Below, one piece after another: positions 12,496-23,404 of a stretch of DNA of 64,000 nucleotides. Position numbers and translations under genes: made by a program. This DNA comes from Chaetoderma sp. LZ-2023a (lineage: Eukaryota > Mollusca > Caudofoveata > Chaetodermatida > Chaetodermatidae), in assembly GCA_034401795.1 (NCBI GenBank), contig CM067372.1:40308929-40372928 (forward strand). Direction: 5' to 3'. Numbering within the stretch: position 1 is the stretch's first letter; every line of letters begins with the position of its first letter. The notes beneath the pieces are model-generated. The model was not told the origin of the DNA, made no database searches, and saw only the letters and a program-made list of their open reading frames with translations.

Positions 12496-14501
12496 TTTAA
12501 TATCGAAGCAACAGTTTGTTATTTGATTGGAAGCGGGGGCGGGGCGTTTTCATTTTTTCATGCATGTGATGTGACTGTCCTGTGCGTGCGTGCCTGGGAT
12601 CATCTGTGTGCTCCTATATGGGCGTGTGTTTATATCTATTTCTGTCCTGGAGTGTGCTGTATATATTCTGTGTCCTGGTGCGTATGTGGTATATGTTTGC
12701 TTATGAATCGTGCGGTCAGTCGTGTGTTCTTGTGTGTCTTTGTGCGTGGGCTGAAAGTCTCCAGTCCTCAGTACCATATTTCACCCAGGTAACGCTCCGG
12801 GGATGAGAGGGTGACTCCGAATTTTATATTACAGTTGCTTAACACTAAGTACATCATTATTTGAATCGCTGATAACGTGTCACGCTGAATCATTAATTGT
12901 TTGAGCTGACTATTGAGCAATGTGTCCAGTATATGTTGCCACCGTGGTATCGCAGCCTAAGCAATACTTGGCTATTCAATTTGTATTGATTTCATTGGTC
13001 CTCAATGGAGTAGCCAATATTTTCTGAAATGAGTTAGGTAGCATTTGTCAACGATAACTGTATCCTGCAGGCCAACACGGCGATTTCTTTAATTGTTATA
13101 TTCTTATCGAAATATGATGAATATTTGTTATAATGTCATCGTCTTTAGAATAGCTGTATTACCGCTGAATTCTCAATGTTTAATTTCTTTAGGACCAGAC
13201 CACCCGTACCAATGCTACTGTTGAAGACTGGCATTGCTGCAAGTTGTTGTAATATACAATCTCCTTGTAGTAACTTGATACACTGGAGTTGCTGAGAAAA
13301 GGCCTGGCCTCCCCCCCCCCCACCCCCACCCCCTACCGTGGAGGAAAGTAAGTATAGGTAGAGAAACTTAGTTTCTGATGCATCTAATAGTATTGCCATT
13401 ACAACCAGCATACTACTCTTAATCATAATACATATAATCATTGTGAATGGATGGGTGGATAAATGGGTGAATAGATGGGGGGATAGATGGGTGGGTGGGT
13501 GGGTTGGTGAATAGGTGGATGGATGAGCGGGCGGCCGGGTGGGCGGGCGGACACACGGGGGGGGGGGGCGGCAGGCGGGCGTGAGCGTGCGTGCGTGCGT
13601 GCTAGCGTACGTGCGTGGAAAGATGGATGGTTGGAGGAATGGCTGGCTGGATGGGTGGCTGAATGGGGAAATGGATGGATGGGTGAGTGGCTAGGTGGGC
13701 GGGTGGGTGGTGTGTACGTGGATGCATGAATGGGCTGGATTGTTACAGGGTAGGTTGGTGTTTGGATCCAGAGATGAATAGATAGGCAATATATAGAAAT
13801 ATTTCCAGTAGACAATCGATATGGCATGTGATCGTTTTGATCGTAGCAGGTGATAAGTAACCATTTATCACCGGTTAATTACTTTAGAATATGGTCATTA
13901 AGGGGTCCTGCGACATTGCTTTATGACCTGATTCAGTCTTGCAAGGCAGACATCAAGCCACGTGGCTTCGTTACCACTCTCATAAAACTATTGTCTTGTT
14001 TTGCTGTCACTATTTGAAATCAATCATGGTACAACTGTTGTGTAATCTCGATTCCACAATTGTATTCTAAATCGTGATGTCCATGGCCCGTGCTCCTACT
14101 ATCCTTCCACCGAGGGACGTTGACCTTCGCGCATCACATCAGCGAACTCGTGCGCACCCTTTCGCTATATTAATGGCGTAGCATCAGAACTCTTCCACTC
14201 ACAAACTGCTTCTTCGACCTCTTTATCATCAATAATATATATTGGACGCAGCATCATCACCATAATGAAGGGTACACGTACTAATATTTATTATTATCTA
14301 TTACTATTTAAATGATTTAAAATATCATGTAAGAATAGCCTGACTGTCAGTTAGTCTAACTAGCGTTACCCTTGATCTCTAGTCATCTTTGATCTTGGAT
14401 GATTTTAATACCACTATTTACTGCGTTTGTCTGGTAAGTTAGAAACATCCAATCATCCACGAAAGTCATAACTTTGACTACTGTGATTATTACCTTTCTA
14501 T
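12496..14501. other. 2 kb non-coding, several low-complexity tracts
   Basis: No gene was recognised. The stretch holds a TGTGTG/TGCGTG-rich segment (12560-12770), a C-run (13311-13333) and a long degenerate GGATGGATGGGTGGGT minisatellite (13440-13760). Frames over the minisatellite are strings of His-Pro or Gly-Trp and are artefacts of composition. Confidence 0.65.
13440..13760. repeat. G-rich degenerate minisatellite
   Basis: About 320 bp built from variants of GGATGGATGGGTGGGTGG, strongly purine-biased on the + strand, with an internal G-run at 13557-13568. Repeated GGG tracts could form G-quadruplexes; that is inference from composition. Confidence 0.9.
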
Positions 14502-14527
14502 GCTACTACTGCTGCTGCTGTTGTTTT

Positions 14528-14559
<32 letters not shown>

Positions 14560-14611
14560 CTGCTGTTGTTGCTGCTGTTGCTGCTGTCGCTGCTGTCGCT
14601 GCTGCCGCTGC
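14502..14611. repeat. (CTG)n/(CAG)n trinucleotide tract
   Basis: About 110 bp of CTG repeats interrupted by GTT, TTT, TCG and CCG triplets, followed by a T-run. The antisense strand reads as poly-Gln, but no flanking coding motif, splice pattern or start context supports an exon. Confidence 0.9.
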
Positions 14612-14827
14612 TTTTTTTTCTTTTTTTTGGTAGTACGATCAAAGGATCGTGTGGAAATCCATAGTACCCAAAAATATACTGACTGAAAAAGAACATTAAA
14701 CAAAGAAGAACTCAATAGAAAACAATTATCGTATCAGTCACATGTATAAATAAGTAATAAATATTTGCAGTTCAATTATATAATTTCTTTAAAATTCTAT
14801 GCATCATCTAGCTAGGCTATGTCTTAA

Positions 14828-15026
14828 CCCTTTCAACACGAAATGCAATCACACCAAAATACTTTAATTCTATAAAGATTATGCTATGTATTTTCAAACC
14901 AACCCGACTTAGAGCTGTTGCTGCGTAGACAACAACATATACCTGTCAAATTCGTTTCAAATTACACAACAGCTTTCTTGTACCGATGTTTGAAATTAAT
15001 ATTATGTGAACAGAGGGTTCAAAGGG
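14828..15026. mobile_element. piggyBac-like MITE flanked by TTAA
   Basis: A 199-bp non-coding segment lies between two TTAA tetranucleotides (14824-14827 and 15027-15030). The ends are inverted: CCCTTTCAACACG at the left, and the reverse complement of the right end is CCCTTTGAACCCT, matching at about 10 of 13 positions. TTAA target duplication and CCC-initial termini are the hallmark of piggyBac superfamily elements. It has no transposase, so it would be non-autonomous. Confidence 0.6.
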
Positions 15027-15960
15027 TTAACAAACATTTCCATAAAACATTTTATAAAATCATATATTACATCATCAAAAATTCCTGCCATTAAGCGCAA
15101 CAGCATAACTTTAAAAATCCACACGTTCAGAAATGAGACACTTATTTGAGAATTAGATCACTGAAATTTAGACTCAAAATTGCTTTGTATTCATATGACG
15201 GCAATGTATATGTGCAAAACAAATTTGCCACAAGCTTGTTGCTGTCCATAAGACTTGCAGCAACACCGCCTCCAAAACTCGCGCCTGCCATTGTTCTACT
15301 GACTCTGCTGTATTAATAAATATTGACAGCAGTGTAATTAAGGTCATAACATGAACACACGGTTCAAGCGTAAGCTTATAAGTATTAAGAACAAACCAAT
15401 TACTGCCCACAGGATGATTTATAAAAAGGCAAATACTAGAATATCTGCAATGTGTTTAGCAACACGGTAATATTGCATCGTGTGGTAAATGTGAGTTGAA
15501 AATTAACAAATCACTTTACTTGCACGATCGTTTTCCAGAATTAACCCGGAACAAACGCGCTTATTGTGTATTTGGCTATGTTTATAAACATTGTCAGTAT
15601 ACAGAGGCTCAAATGAATGTTTAAATATTTTATGGGATTCTAAATTTACTTGCAAATGGATTTTCGAAAATTACCCCAGAACAAGGGCTAATAGTAGCTA
15701 CATTGGGATATAGAGTCACTTTTCGCATTGTAAAACCAACGAATATTAAACTTGCGTATATGACCACCTGCCACTTGTAGGGCACGCATTAACCCTTGCA
15801 GCCCCAAGCGCCCAGGTATGTTAATTTTAAATTAATCTTTATTATAGACCGTTAGGTATCTTGAAATCAATTTAATGTGATACAGCAACAGTTTCTACGT
15901 TAGCAAATCCACAAATAACCATAGCAATACATCTTACATGTAATTAATTGTAGAGAACCG
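15027..15960. other. non-coding, one imperfect internal repeat
   Basis: No gene seen. Two segments (about 15510-15560 and 15645-15690) share a loose ~45-bp motif ending in a CC(C)-GAACAA block. A second TTAACCCTTGCAGCCC sequence at 15791 resembles a MITE end, but no matching inverted end was found. Confidence 0.5.
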
Positions 15961-16388
15961 GTTAACATGTATTCATCAGAAAATGCTCATAGACGTAACA
16001 TTATTAAATTCGTTGGCAGAACTTCAACTATGTTTCTCGCACCACAGATCTTTGAATTTCTCCAAACTCCTTTCTTTCGTAGCCCTGTGCAATTCGCCTT
16101 GAAAGGGTACCAAAAATCGCTGTCAGGGAAATTAAATGGGTTGACCTGTCAGGATTCAGCACCTGTGCACACCGGTATTTCCAAACTGTCCATATACCTA
16201 TCATGATAAGATAGATTAAGACCCCATGTTTATGGTTGGTTAGATGCCGCTTTATAGATTTAAGATCCCTAAACAAAATCATTTCTGCTTTTAGATTCAA
16301 AGAATGAATATCAAATTTTACTGCAATTGTTTCCACAAATTTCCAGAATTCAATAATTTCCAGACAATTAATGAACAAGTGGACACAT

Positions 16389-17865
16389 TGAAGATTTCCC
16401 GATCCTCTTCACTTACTTATTCGTAGGCTCCTCCCTCGCCGATACAACCTTGTATGTTTGGCTGCTGCGACAGCCGGTTCTATCGATGAGGATGGAGCGC
16501 GACACTAGCTCGCCTCGTAGGTACTGAGACCGTACGATATTTCTAATAGTGCCTGGGCCTGATCTGACTTCTCGTTTCAGGATGAGCGGTTCGACACGGT
16601 GGTCTTCCGTGTTCTCCAGAGTTAACAACAATAGTACGCCAAACTTTTGCCTTGGATTACACACAAGGTGATCGTTTTATTTCTACCTTAACTATACAAT
16701 AATCCTACAAAGGTTGGCAACTTGTATTGTTACCAGTTTACGTATTTACAACGAATAGATAATTTAAATCAATCTTTCCTAAGCTTTTCTATACGAACTA
16801 GCATTACCCCCAGCTGCTCTGGTCTGTTATGCTATTCAAACTAGCTCTTGCCTACTTAAAGCCATTCAGCAAGAACATTACAACGAGGTGCGAGGCGGAC
16901 CGAACTCGAACTCCCGATAAAAGGCAAAGTGCCCTTTATATACTACTCTCAGTTTCGATTCTACCTCCATCTTGGTTTCACACCGCCGGAGGTTTATCCT
17001 ATTCTCATTGGATTATGACATCGACTTGACCAATCAAAACTCCGACCCTCCCCGCTAGGGAGGGTGCTTTTTACCTAGCACTTGCGGTTTGGCTGGTTCG
17101 GGAGTGATGTGATCTGTCATCTCACTAACTCTATTTCGGATTCCTGTTGGATCAACATGCCAGGTCTGACGAATGACCTGCCAAGAATGACGGATGCTTG
17201 TTTGATAACAAGGATTACTGGTGGATTAGCACGCCTCTACGATTGATATGTTTTTGATACTAACTTTCGATTGTACACCTGGTGCCTACCTGACTCTACA
17301 ATGTCCATGTCATGTTCCTTGCCTATTAGCCGAAACCTGTAGAATGCCAGAGTTAATTTGCACACCTGCTACCATTCATCATAGCCGGATTATATTCGGC
17401 TTATCTTGTCACACGCTTTCGTGAGAACACAGACTGCTTACGTAACCAACTAAGTCCGTCTGTAATATCTAATCCTTTGATTGATTCCAACTTGGTGCTA
17501 ACCACCATGAGTCATACTCGATTCAGTTTCTGCGAAACTGTAACTGCGCACCAGCTGACGTAACCACTGCCAGTTATCCAGTGCTGATAATACATATCCA
17601 AATAATAAGATGCTAATAATATACCTACTGGTAATGCACCTAAATATAGACTGTTACGTAGTGCTGGTAATATATCTAAATATAGATGATGATCAGTGCC
17701 GGCACACATCTAAATATAGCCGATGATCAGTGCATCTAAATATACATTGTGACATAGTCTATCAGCTCACCTGGTATTCAAACATGAATTTCACTCGGGA
17801 CTTACTCGCACATATCAGACGTCCAGTGGGGTCATGACTTCCCCCAAGACACTCCCATATCTACA
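16389..17865 (-). mobile_element. solo LTR of an errantivirus-like Gypsy family, inserted in the LINE
   Basis: On the minus strand it starts TGTAGATATGGGAGTGTCTT and ends AAATCTTCA. It aligns along its first ~100 bp and its end with the 1557-bp LTRs at 47206 and 56610 (for example GGGAAGTCATGACCCC and ACCAGGTGAGCT are shared). It is 1477 bp long and flanked by ACAT duplications (16385-16388 and 17866-17869). No internal region remains, so LTR-LTR recombination probably removed it. It is more diverged from the full element than the two LTRs are from each other, so an older insertion or a sister subfamily. Confidence 0.88.
16936..17050 (-). promoter_or_regulatory. predicted LTR promoter (CCAAT boxes and TATA)
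   Basis: Reading the minus strand inside the solo LTR, two CCAAT-type boxes (GATTGGTCAA, then CCAATGAG) precede GTATATAAAGGGC, whose TATA box lies near 16940. The spacing suits an RNA polymerase II core promoter of an LTR. This is inferred from motifs only. Confidence 0.5.
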
Positions 17866-20800
17866 ACATGTCTCTTCCTCGTTTTTACAGAAAGGTCATA
17901 GATTACTATTTGTAATTCGACATTTCTGTAATAAATGGCCAACCCAAAGTCTACGATAAATGAGCCGCCATGCTACATCACGTGCCCTATGTGGTATAAA
18001 TTGCAAGTGTAAATGCTTCCACACATTATTCCAGTCAGAGGGTTTATAATTGGTATTATTCCATGCATCAATTGCTCTGGACAGTTTGGCGTGTCTACAT
18101 ATTAAGATACTATACCAATCATGAGAACGCATATGGCATTTGAAGTCTTCTCCATCGTAATGCAACACTAGTGGGGAAATTTCCTCCTTGTCAGCAGCAT
18201 TTGGTAGTGTGAACCAGTCGATGGGAACAGCTTTCTTTAATTGTCCTAACAGACGATGGGCATCAATACTCCTTAATGCATATTTTTCTGATATTGTTTG
18301 CCCTGAAATCCACGAACGTGTATCTGAGTTTATTAAATGGGACAATCTGTAAACACCTTTACTAGCTAATGATTGGAAGTAAAGGCCTTTATTTCGTATC
18401 TGAATATTGTCGTTTCCCCCATAGTCTCTGGTCTAGCACACTTTCCCATTCTAACGGTGATGTCGTTACCTTAGTAAACATGTTCAATGCTTGGCGTTGC
18501 TCATTGAAGACATCTGGTATCTTCATGACGTTTGGAGGTGGTGTCTTTGAAAGGAATATACACTCTATGGAATAAGGTCCAATATACCTTTCCAATAATG
18601 TTCGTGAAACAATGGCCCAAGGTGAATTGGAATATATCAAATCATGCAGAAATTTAAGTTTTAATGACGCACATTTTGTTTGAATGTGTACCAAGTCCAA
18701 ACCGCCTTTCAATTTTGAAATGATACAAACTGTATTAGCTACAAGTTTAGCTTTATCTTCCCACAAAAAGGCAGACATTAGCTGATTAATCTCATCTTCT
18801 ACATGTTTTGGCATATGGACAACAGAAGCTGTATACCAGAAACCATACATTATCAGATTATTCAGAACAAATGCTCTACCAAATATAGACAAACGGCGTC
18901 GCTTCCAACTTGCTAACACGTGTTTCAGTTTACATAGTCGGTGTGTCCAGTATATTAATATGTCCTTTTTGCGACTAAAGTAAATGCCTATTATTTTGAT
19001 ATAGTTATTTGACCACTTTATGTCCATAATATTGTCACACCTGTTAATCCAAGGACCAAGAAATAGTCCGACAGATTTGTCTCGATTGACCTTTAGTCCA
19101 GAAGCTTTTTGAAACATACTTAATATTCTATCTAAGCTACCAAAATCTCTGTCATGTCCAACAAACGCTGTAGTATCATCTGAATACTGGGATACCTTTA
19201 ATGGTCTCGCAATACCATGTATGGATATCCCCTTAAACGTAGGGTCTTCCCTCAGTGTTGATCACAATGATTCCATGGCTATGACAAATAACAAGGGTGA
19301 CAGAGAACAACCTTGCCGTACACCGCGTGCTAGTATCACAGCATTAGTCAGACAATTATTTAAAAGATATCTGCTGTTAATTCCAGTATACAGAATCCGG
19401 ACCCATTTAATAAAATGTACTCCTAAACCTATGTGCTCTAGGGATTTAAACATAAACTGCCATTCTAGGCGGTCAAATGCCTTTTCATTGTCAAGTCCAA
19501 TAACAGTTTCTGGGATACTGTCTTTTTCAACCAAGCTAATTACATCCCTTATGAGAAAGGCATTAGTTAGAATACTTCTACCCGGAATACCACAAGTTTG
19601 GTCAGGATCAATCACTTGGTCCAATACTCTACTTAATCGCAATGATAATGTTCGTGATATGATCTTATAATCGACACAAAGTAGAGATATGGGTCTATAT
19701 TTTTTCAAATCATCCCTGTCACCTTTTTTGTACAGAATTCGGACATATGCTTGGGACATAGATGGAGGTAGATGTACGTTTTCAAAGATATCATTCACAA
19801 CTTGAAGGAATGATGGACCTAAAACATGCCAAAATGCACGATAGAATTCTACTGTTAGTCCGTCACAGCCAGGAGATTTTCCTGACTTCATTCCTTGCAA
19901 TGACTCTGTTAATTCACTAAGAGAAATATGGATGTCACAACGTTCACAGTCAGAATCTGATAGTGTCTTCCTCATATTTCCTAACATGATTGAAGTTGCC
20001 ACATCATCACTGCCTTCCGATGCATATAAGGATTTGTAGAAATGATAAACGGCATCTAGCATTTCCTCATTTGAATTAGCAACCAGACCGTCCTTTGTTT
20101 TCAGGTGTCTGGTGAGTTTTTCAATACCCCTTGCTTTTTCTAAGTTGCAGAAAAATTGTGTATGCTTTTCACCTTCTGCATGCATTTGAGCCCGTGATCT
20201 TACTTTGACTCTCTCAAGCATATATTGATCTAATTCATTAATATCATGCTTTATCTTGACTAGCAGATCATTGTAGCTTTGATCACCATTGTTTACTTTA
20301 CAAGATATCCTAAATAAAAATGTGTCCAATGCCTTCATACGTTTCCGCCTATCTCTTACTTTTTTAAGTGCAAACCTCCTGGAAATATGAGCCAAGCCAG
20401 ATTTACCTTTCTCCCACCACAGGGCTAAATTATCATATGACTCCTTCATTCGAAGCCAATACTGCCAAAATCTTTGGACACGATGATGATAGTTAGTATC
20501 ATACAATAGTGAATTATTAAATTTCCAGAAGCCACTTCTTTGTTTGATCCAGCCAGCGTTATCTAAAGTAACACACACCATATTGTGATCAGAAAATGCT
20601 ACAGGAAAGATTGCCCTTAAGTGACTGCTGTAAATAAATTCTATCTAATCTTGATGCTATGCGTCCATCAGACGAGAACCAAGTAAATTGCCTGTCGTGA
20701 GGGTTTGTCAAGCGATAGCTGTTAAATAAATGTTCTCTGTCACAAACATGTTTTAATTCAACGTGTGACGTATCATTATATACAGATTGCGATTTTCTAT

Positions 20801-21294
20801 CAATGTTTGAATCTAAAACACAATTAAAATCACCTCCTAATATAAGATTTTCAGATATATTGTCTTGAATAATGGCGGAGATATCATGGAAAAATGTATT
20901 ACGTGAACCATGTGAAACAGGCGCATGAACACACATTATAGTCAAGCTAAAGTCAAAGATATCAACTGTTACATTGACCCAACGTCCATTTGTATCTGAT
21001 GACGATGCTAACACATTAACAGATTTAAGACAGTGTGGAAGAATGAGAATAGCAACCCCTGCACTGTTATCGCACGCTAATGCGTAAAACAACTGACCTT
21101 TAAAAAACTGTTTAAATGAATCAAAGATTTCATGATCTTTAATCTTCATTTCCTGAAGCAAAGCTATATCGACCTTTTTGTCCTCAAGCACTTCCAACAA
21201 ACATCTCTGTTTTAGTTCAGTATTTAGGCCTCTGCAATTTATCGTGCAAATGAGCATAAATAGTTGAATAGTATACAGGACTGCCATTGTTAAT

Positions 21295-21504
21295 CTAACT
21301 CGATTTATTTTTCTTACTAGGCTTGCTTCGTTTTTTGGCCCATTTACCCAGCTTACTATTAAAATCATGATTTTTCAAATCAACTACTTCTAAATGTTTG
21401 TATTTAGAAATAGCGGAATCACATCTTAGATGTCTATAGTGTACTTCTTTGGCTGTTACATAAGGCACCAACACTTCATCATCTTCTGAACGAAATAAAA
21501 CCAT
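21295..21504 (-). CDS. small basic ORF between LINE ORF1 and ORF2
   Basis: A 69-codon frame whose ATG directly follows the ORF1 stop (TAAATG) and whose stop lies 8 nt before the ORF2 start. The C-terminus is lysine/arginine-rich (GKWAKKRSKPSKKNKSS). The tight spacing makes translation by reinitiation conceivable. Alternatives: a former C-terminal extension of ORF1 or an N-terminal extension of ORF2 cut off by mutation. No family recognised. Confidence 0.45.
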   Translation of the reverse strand: MVLFRSEDDEVLVPYVTAKEVHYRHLRCDSAISKYKHLEVVDLKNHDFNSKLGKWAKKRSKPSKKNKSS

Positions 21505-22704
21505 TTACTTTGCTGTCTGTGAGCATTGCGCCTGTACAGAATAGTCTGACCCAGCAGTAGACATATTATCATCTTCAATATCATTTTCCTCGACATCAGA
21601 TTCTGAACTAGACAAACCTTCCTTGTGACGCTTAAGGCTAGCACAAACATCAATGTCATGCGTATCAACGTTATCTTTTACAGATGTTTTGTCATCCAGA
21701 TTAATACTCGCAGGAGTCTTATTATCTAGGTCCGTAATCTGAGTTGATGGGAAAGGACTTAATGGAAATTCATCATCGTTATCTGTCACCTGCGACATGA
21801 ATGTAGTTTGTCGCGGTAACAAAGGGAATTCGCTTTCATTCAGAGTGTCATCATGATCGCTTTGACTTGACTTCGCATCCGTATCCTGGATTGTTCTCTC
21901 TGGAGTTAAGCTAATACCTTCCTCAATAACGTCAATTTCGTCCACTTTCTCCACTACGACGGGGTTCACCGTAACTACACTCTCTTCTGAATGAGTTTCA
22001 GCAACAACTGTAACAATTTGAGCAGGGAGTGAGTTACCTCGCTCAAGTTGATGTTCAGTACGCGATGTCACATAGCTACTGTGTGTATCTTGCTTAGGCG
22101 TCCGCGTGTTGTTGGGACATCGCCACTTGAAATGTTCTGTTGAACCACAAATTAAGCATTTGTTTTTTTGTGGACAATCTCCCGCCAGAAGACCAGTGCT
22201 GGAACAAATCCTGCACTCCTTCACTTGACCTCTGTACCACAGTGGAAGGATAAAAATACCGACTATAGACAACTTATTAGGCAGAGGTTTGTCTACCTTC
22301 TCAAAGTATACTCTTCTAATACCATTTTCCAAGGTTTTATCAAAACGGTAAGTCTCTCTCTCAATTTTCAATACTTGCCCATCATGGCTAAGTTCGCTTA
22401 ACAAACGCTCATTCGGGATTTCAAGAGGAACTTTTATCTTCACCATTAATTTATCTGAGTCAATCTCCTCAATGTTACATATGTATCCAGCTATAACAAG
22501 ATCGCTCTCCAATAGCTTATCCTTTGCCTCTTGGGCGCTTACTGTCACATTCCATATATTGCGGGTCACGTTAATCAGGCCCTTTAATACCTTAGGATCA
22601 GTGCCAATCGTGTTCTTCAAGCCATTATACACATCAATAACTGAAACGCCCCACCCTTTTGTGCTAATTTTAAGACTGAGCATACACTTATATTCGGATG
22701 ACAT
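21505..22704 (-). CDS. LINE ORF1 protein, RNA-binding, CCHC zinc knuckles
   Basis: An intact 399-codon frame. The N-terminal ~150 residues look like an RNA-recognition fold region. About residues 160-200 hold cysteine motifs: CRICSSTGLLAGDC, then a canonical CCHC knuckle CLICGSTEHFKWRC. The C-terminal half is acidic and Ser/Thr/Asp-rich. Zinc-knuckle ORF1 proteins of L1/Tx1-group LINEs bind the element RNA to form the retrotransposition particle. The lack of stops contrasts with ORF2, which has several. Confidence 0.8.
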   Translation of the reverse strand: MSSEYKCMLSLKISTKGWGVSVIDVYNGLKNTIGTDPKVLKGLINVTRNIWNVTVSAQEAKDKLLESDLVIAGYICNIEEIDSDKLMVKIKVPLEIPNERLLSELSHDGQVLKIERETYRFDKTLENGIRRVYFEKVDKPLPNKLSIVGIFILPLWYRGQVKECRICSSTGLLAGDCPQKNKCLICGSTEHFKWRCPNNTRTPKQDTHSSYVTSRTEHQLERGNSLPAQIVTVVAETHSEESVVTVNPVVVEKVDEIDVIEEGISLTPERTIQDTDAKSSQSDHDDTLNESEFPLLPRQTTFMSQVTDNDDEFPLSPFPSTQITDLDNKTPASINLDDKTSVKDNVDTHDIDVCASLKRHKEGLSSSESDVEENDIEDDNMSTAGSDYSVQAQCSQTAK

Positions 22705-22975
22705 TTTTAGTTTAGAGGTGTGAACATTGTGACATTTACAGTTGATAGTAAGAAGTCTTGGCTAATTAACGGGTATAATTGACCAAAGGGAGACGCCGCG
22801 GCTACTGCGTGATATTCAATATTCTAATGCAGCTTTTAAACCCTGCAGAAAGCGCGAGGTGTATACAGCCACGAAGCGCGAAGCTCAACAGAAAGCGCCC
22901 GTGTAGCCACACGATCGAAAAGACGGGAATAATCGCTAGCGTGCCAACGGTAAATGAGGCTTTACGTAACTAGCC

Positions 22976-23404
22976 TGCGCAATTAATCACCATCAACTAA
23001 ACGTGGACAATGTACAATTACGGTATGAAGACAGGACGCCGACAAGACAATGGCTATCAGAGCCAAATCAAAAGTAATGGCAGGAAAACTTCGCAACAAA
23101 ATGCGACTTCCCACAACAAAATTTCAAGAAATCAAAACAGCAAAACCAACGTATATACATTTATAAAGAAGCAAGACAAGAAACAAATCATATATGCATA
23201 GTAGGAATCGTCTTAAATCGACGTTAATAGCAGAGCCAAGTCCGTATTTTACTCACACAGTTTACTATCTATAATGAATAATATAGGGAAATTTTATTAT
23301 CTATTTAGATCATTCAATCTCATCAAGCAGTATAATAGTTCACGGTAATATAAAAATTGAAAACAGATCTATCGCAAAGAGTCTGTACTAATATCAAATC
23401 ACAT
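22976..23404. other. A+T-rich interval without recognisable genes
   Basis: Only an A-rich stretch (about 23000-23200) and an A+T-rich tract are seen. Near 23390-23420 a run of ATCAAATCACATCAAATCAA marks the tail of the next LINE. Confidence 0.5.

Larger units (their letters stand above)
16028..21287 (-). pseudogene. LINE ORF2: APE endonuclease, reverse transcriptase, C-terminal zinc motif
   Basis: The start is the ATG at about 21287, eight bases past the small ORF. The endonuclease runs from CTINCRGLN through LLQEMKI and LILGGDFNCVLD to SRLDRIYL. It then shifts frame near 20620 into the RT (20581-19262, with RPISLLCVDYKIISR, DNEKAFDRLEW, GVRQGCSLSPLLF). A TGA at about 19262 follows MESL, and the catalytic box reads YSDD rather than YADD (near 19180). 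The thumb and connection follow (19117-18389), then the C-terminal region (18345-17896). The final Cys-His motif is divided by the solo LTR, with HLFINC on the far side at 16378 onward. Function in life: target-primed reverse transcription. Confidence 0.82.
16028..22975 (-). mobile_element. L1/Tx1-like LINE, nearly full length, split by a solo LTR
   Basis: Minus-strand order: 5' UTR (about 22975-22705), ORF1 (22704-21505), a small basic ORF (21504-21295), then ORF2 with endonuclease, RT and C-terminal zinc motif. ORF2 begins at about 21287 and ends at 16028 after interruption by a 1477-bp solo LTR. Excluding the LTR the element is about 5.5 kb. Two in-frame TGA stops and at least one frameshift break ORF2, so the copy is dead but young-looking. 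The exact 3' end below 16028 and the 5' end near 22975 are estimates. Confidence 0.82.

Noticed and set aside
13438..13827. His/Pro-rich 129-codon protein
   Set aside because: Produced by the GGATGGGTGG minisatellite; no conserved motif.
14490..14715. Poly-Gln, poly-Cys or poly-Ser protein over the CTG tract
   Set aside because: All frames over the tract are open by composition, and no flanking exon signals were seen.
15791..15825. Second TTAACCCTT MITE end
   Set aside because: No matching inverted end with TTAA was found within a plausible distance.
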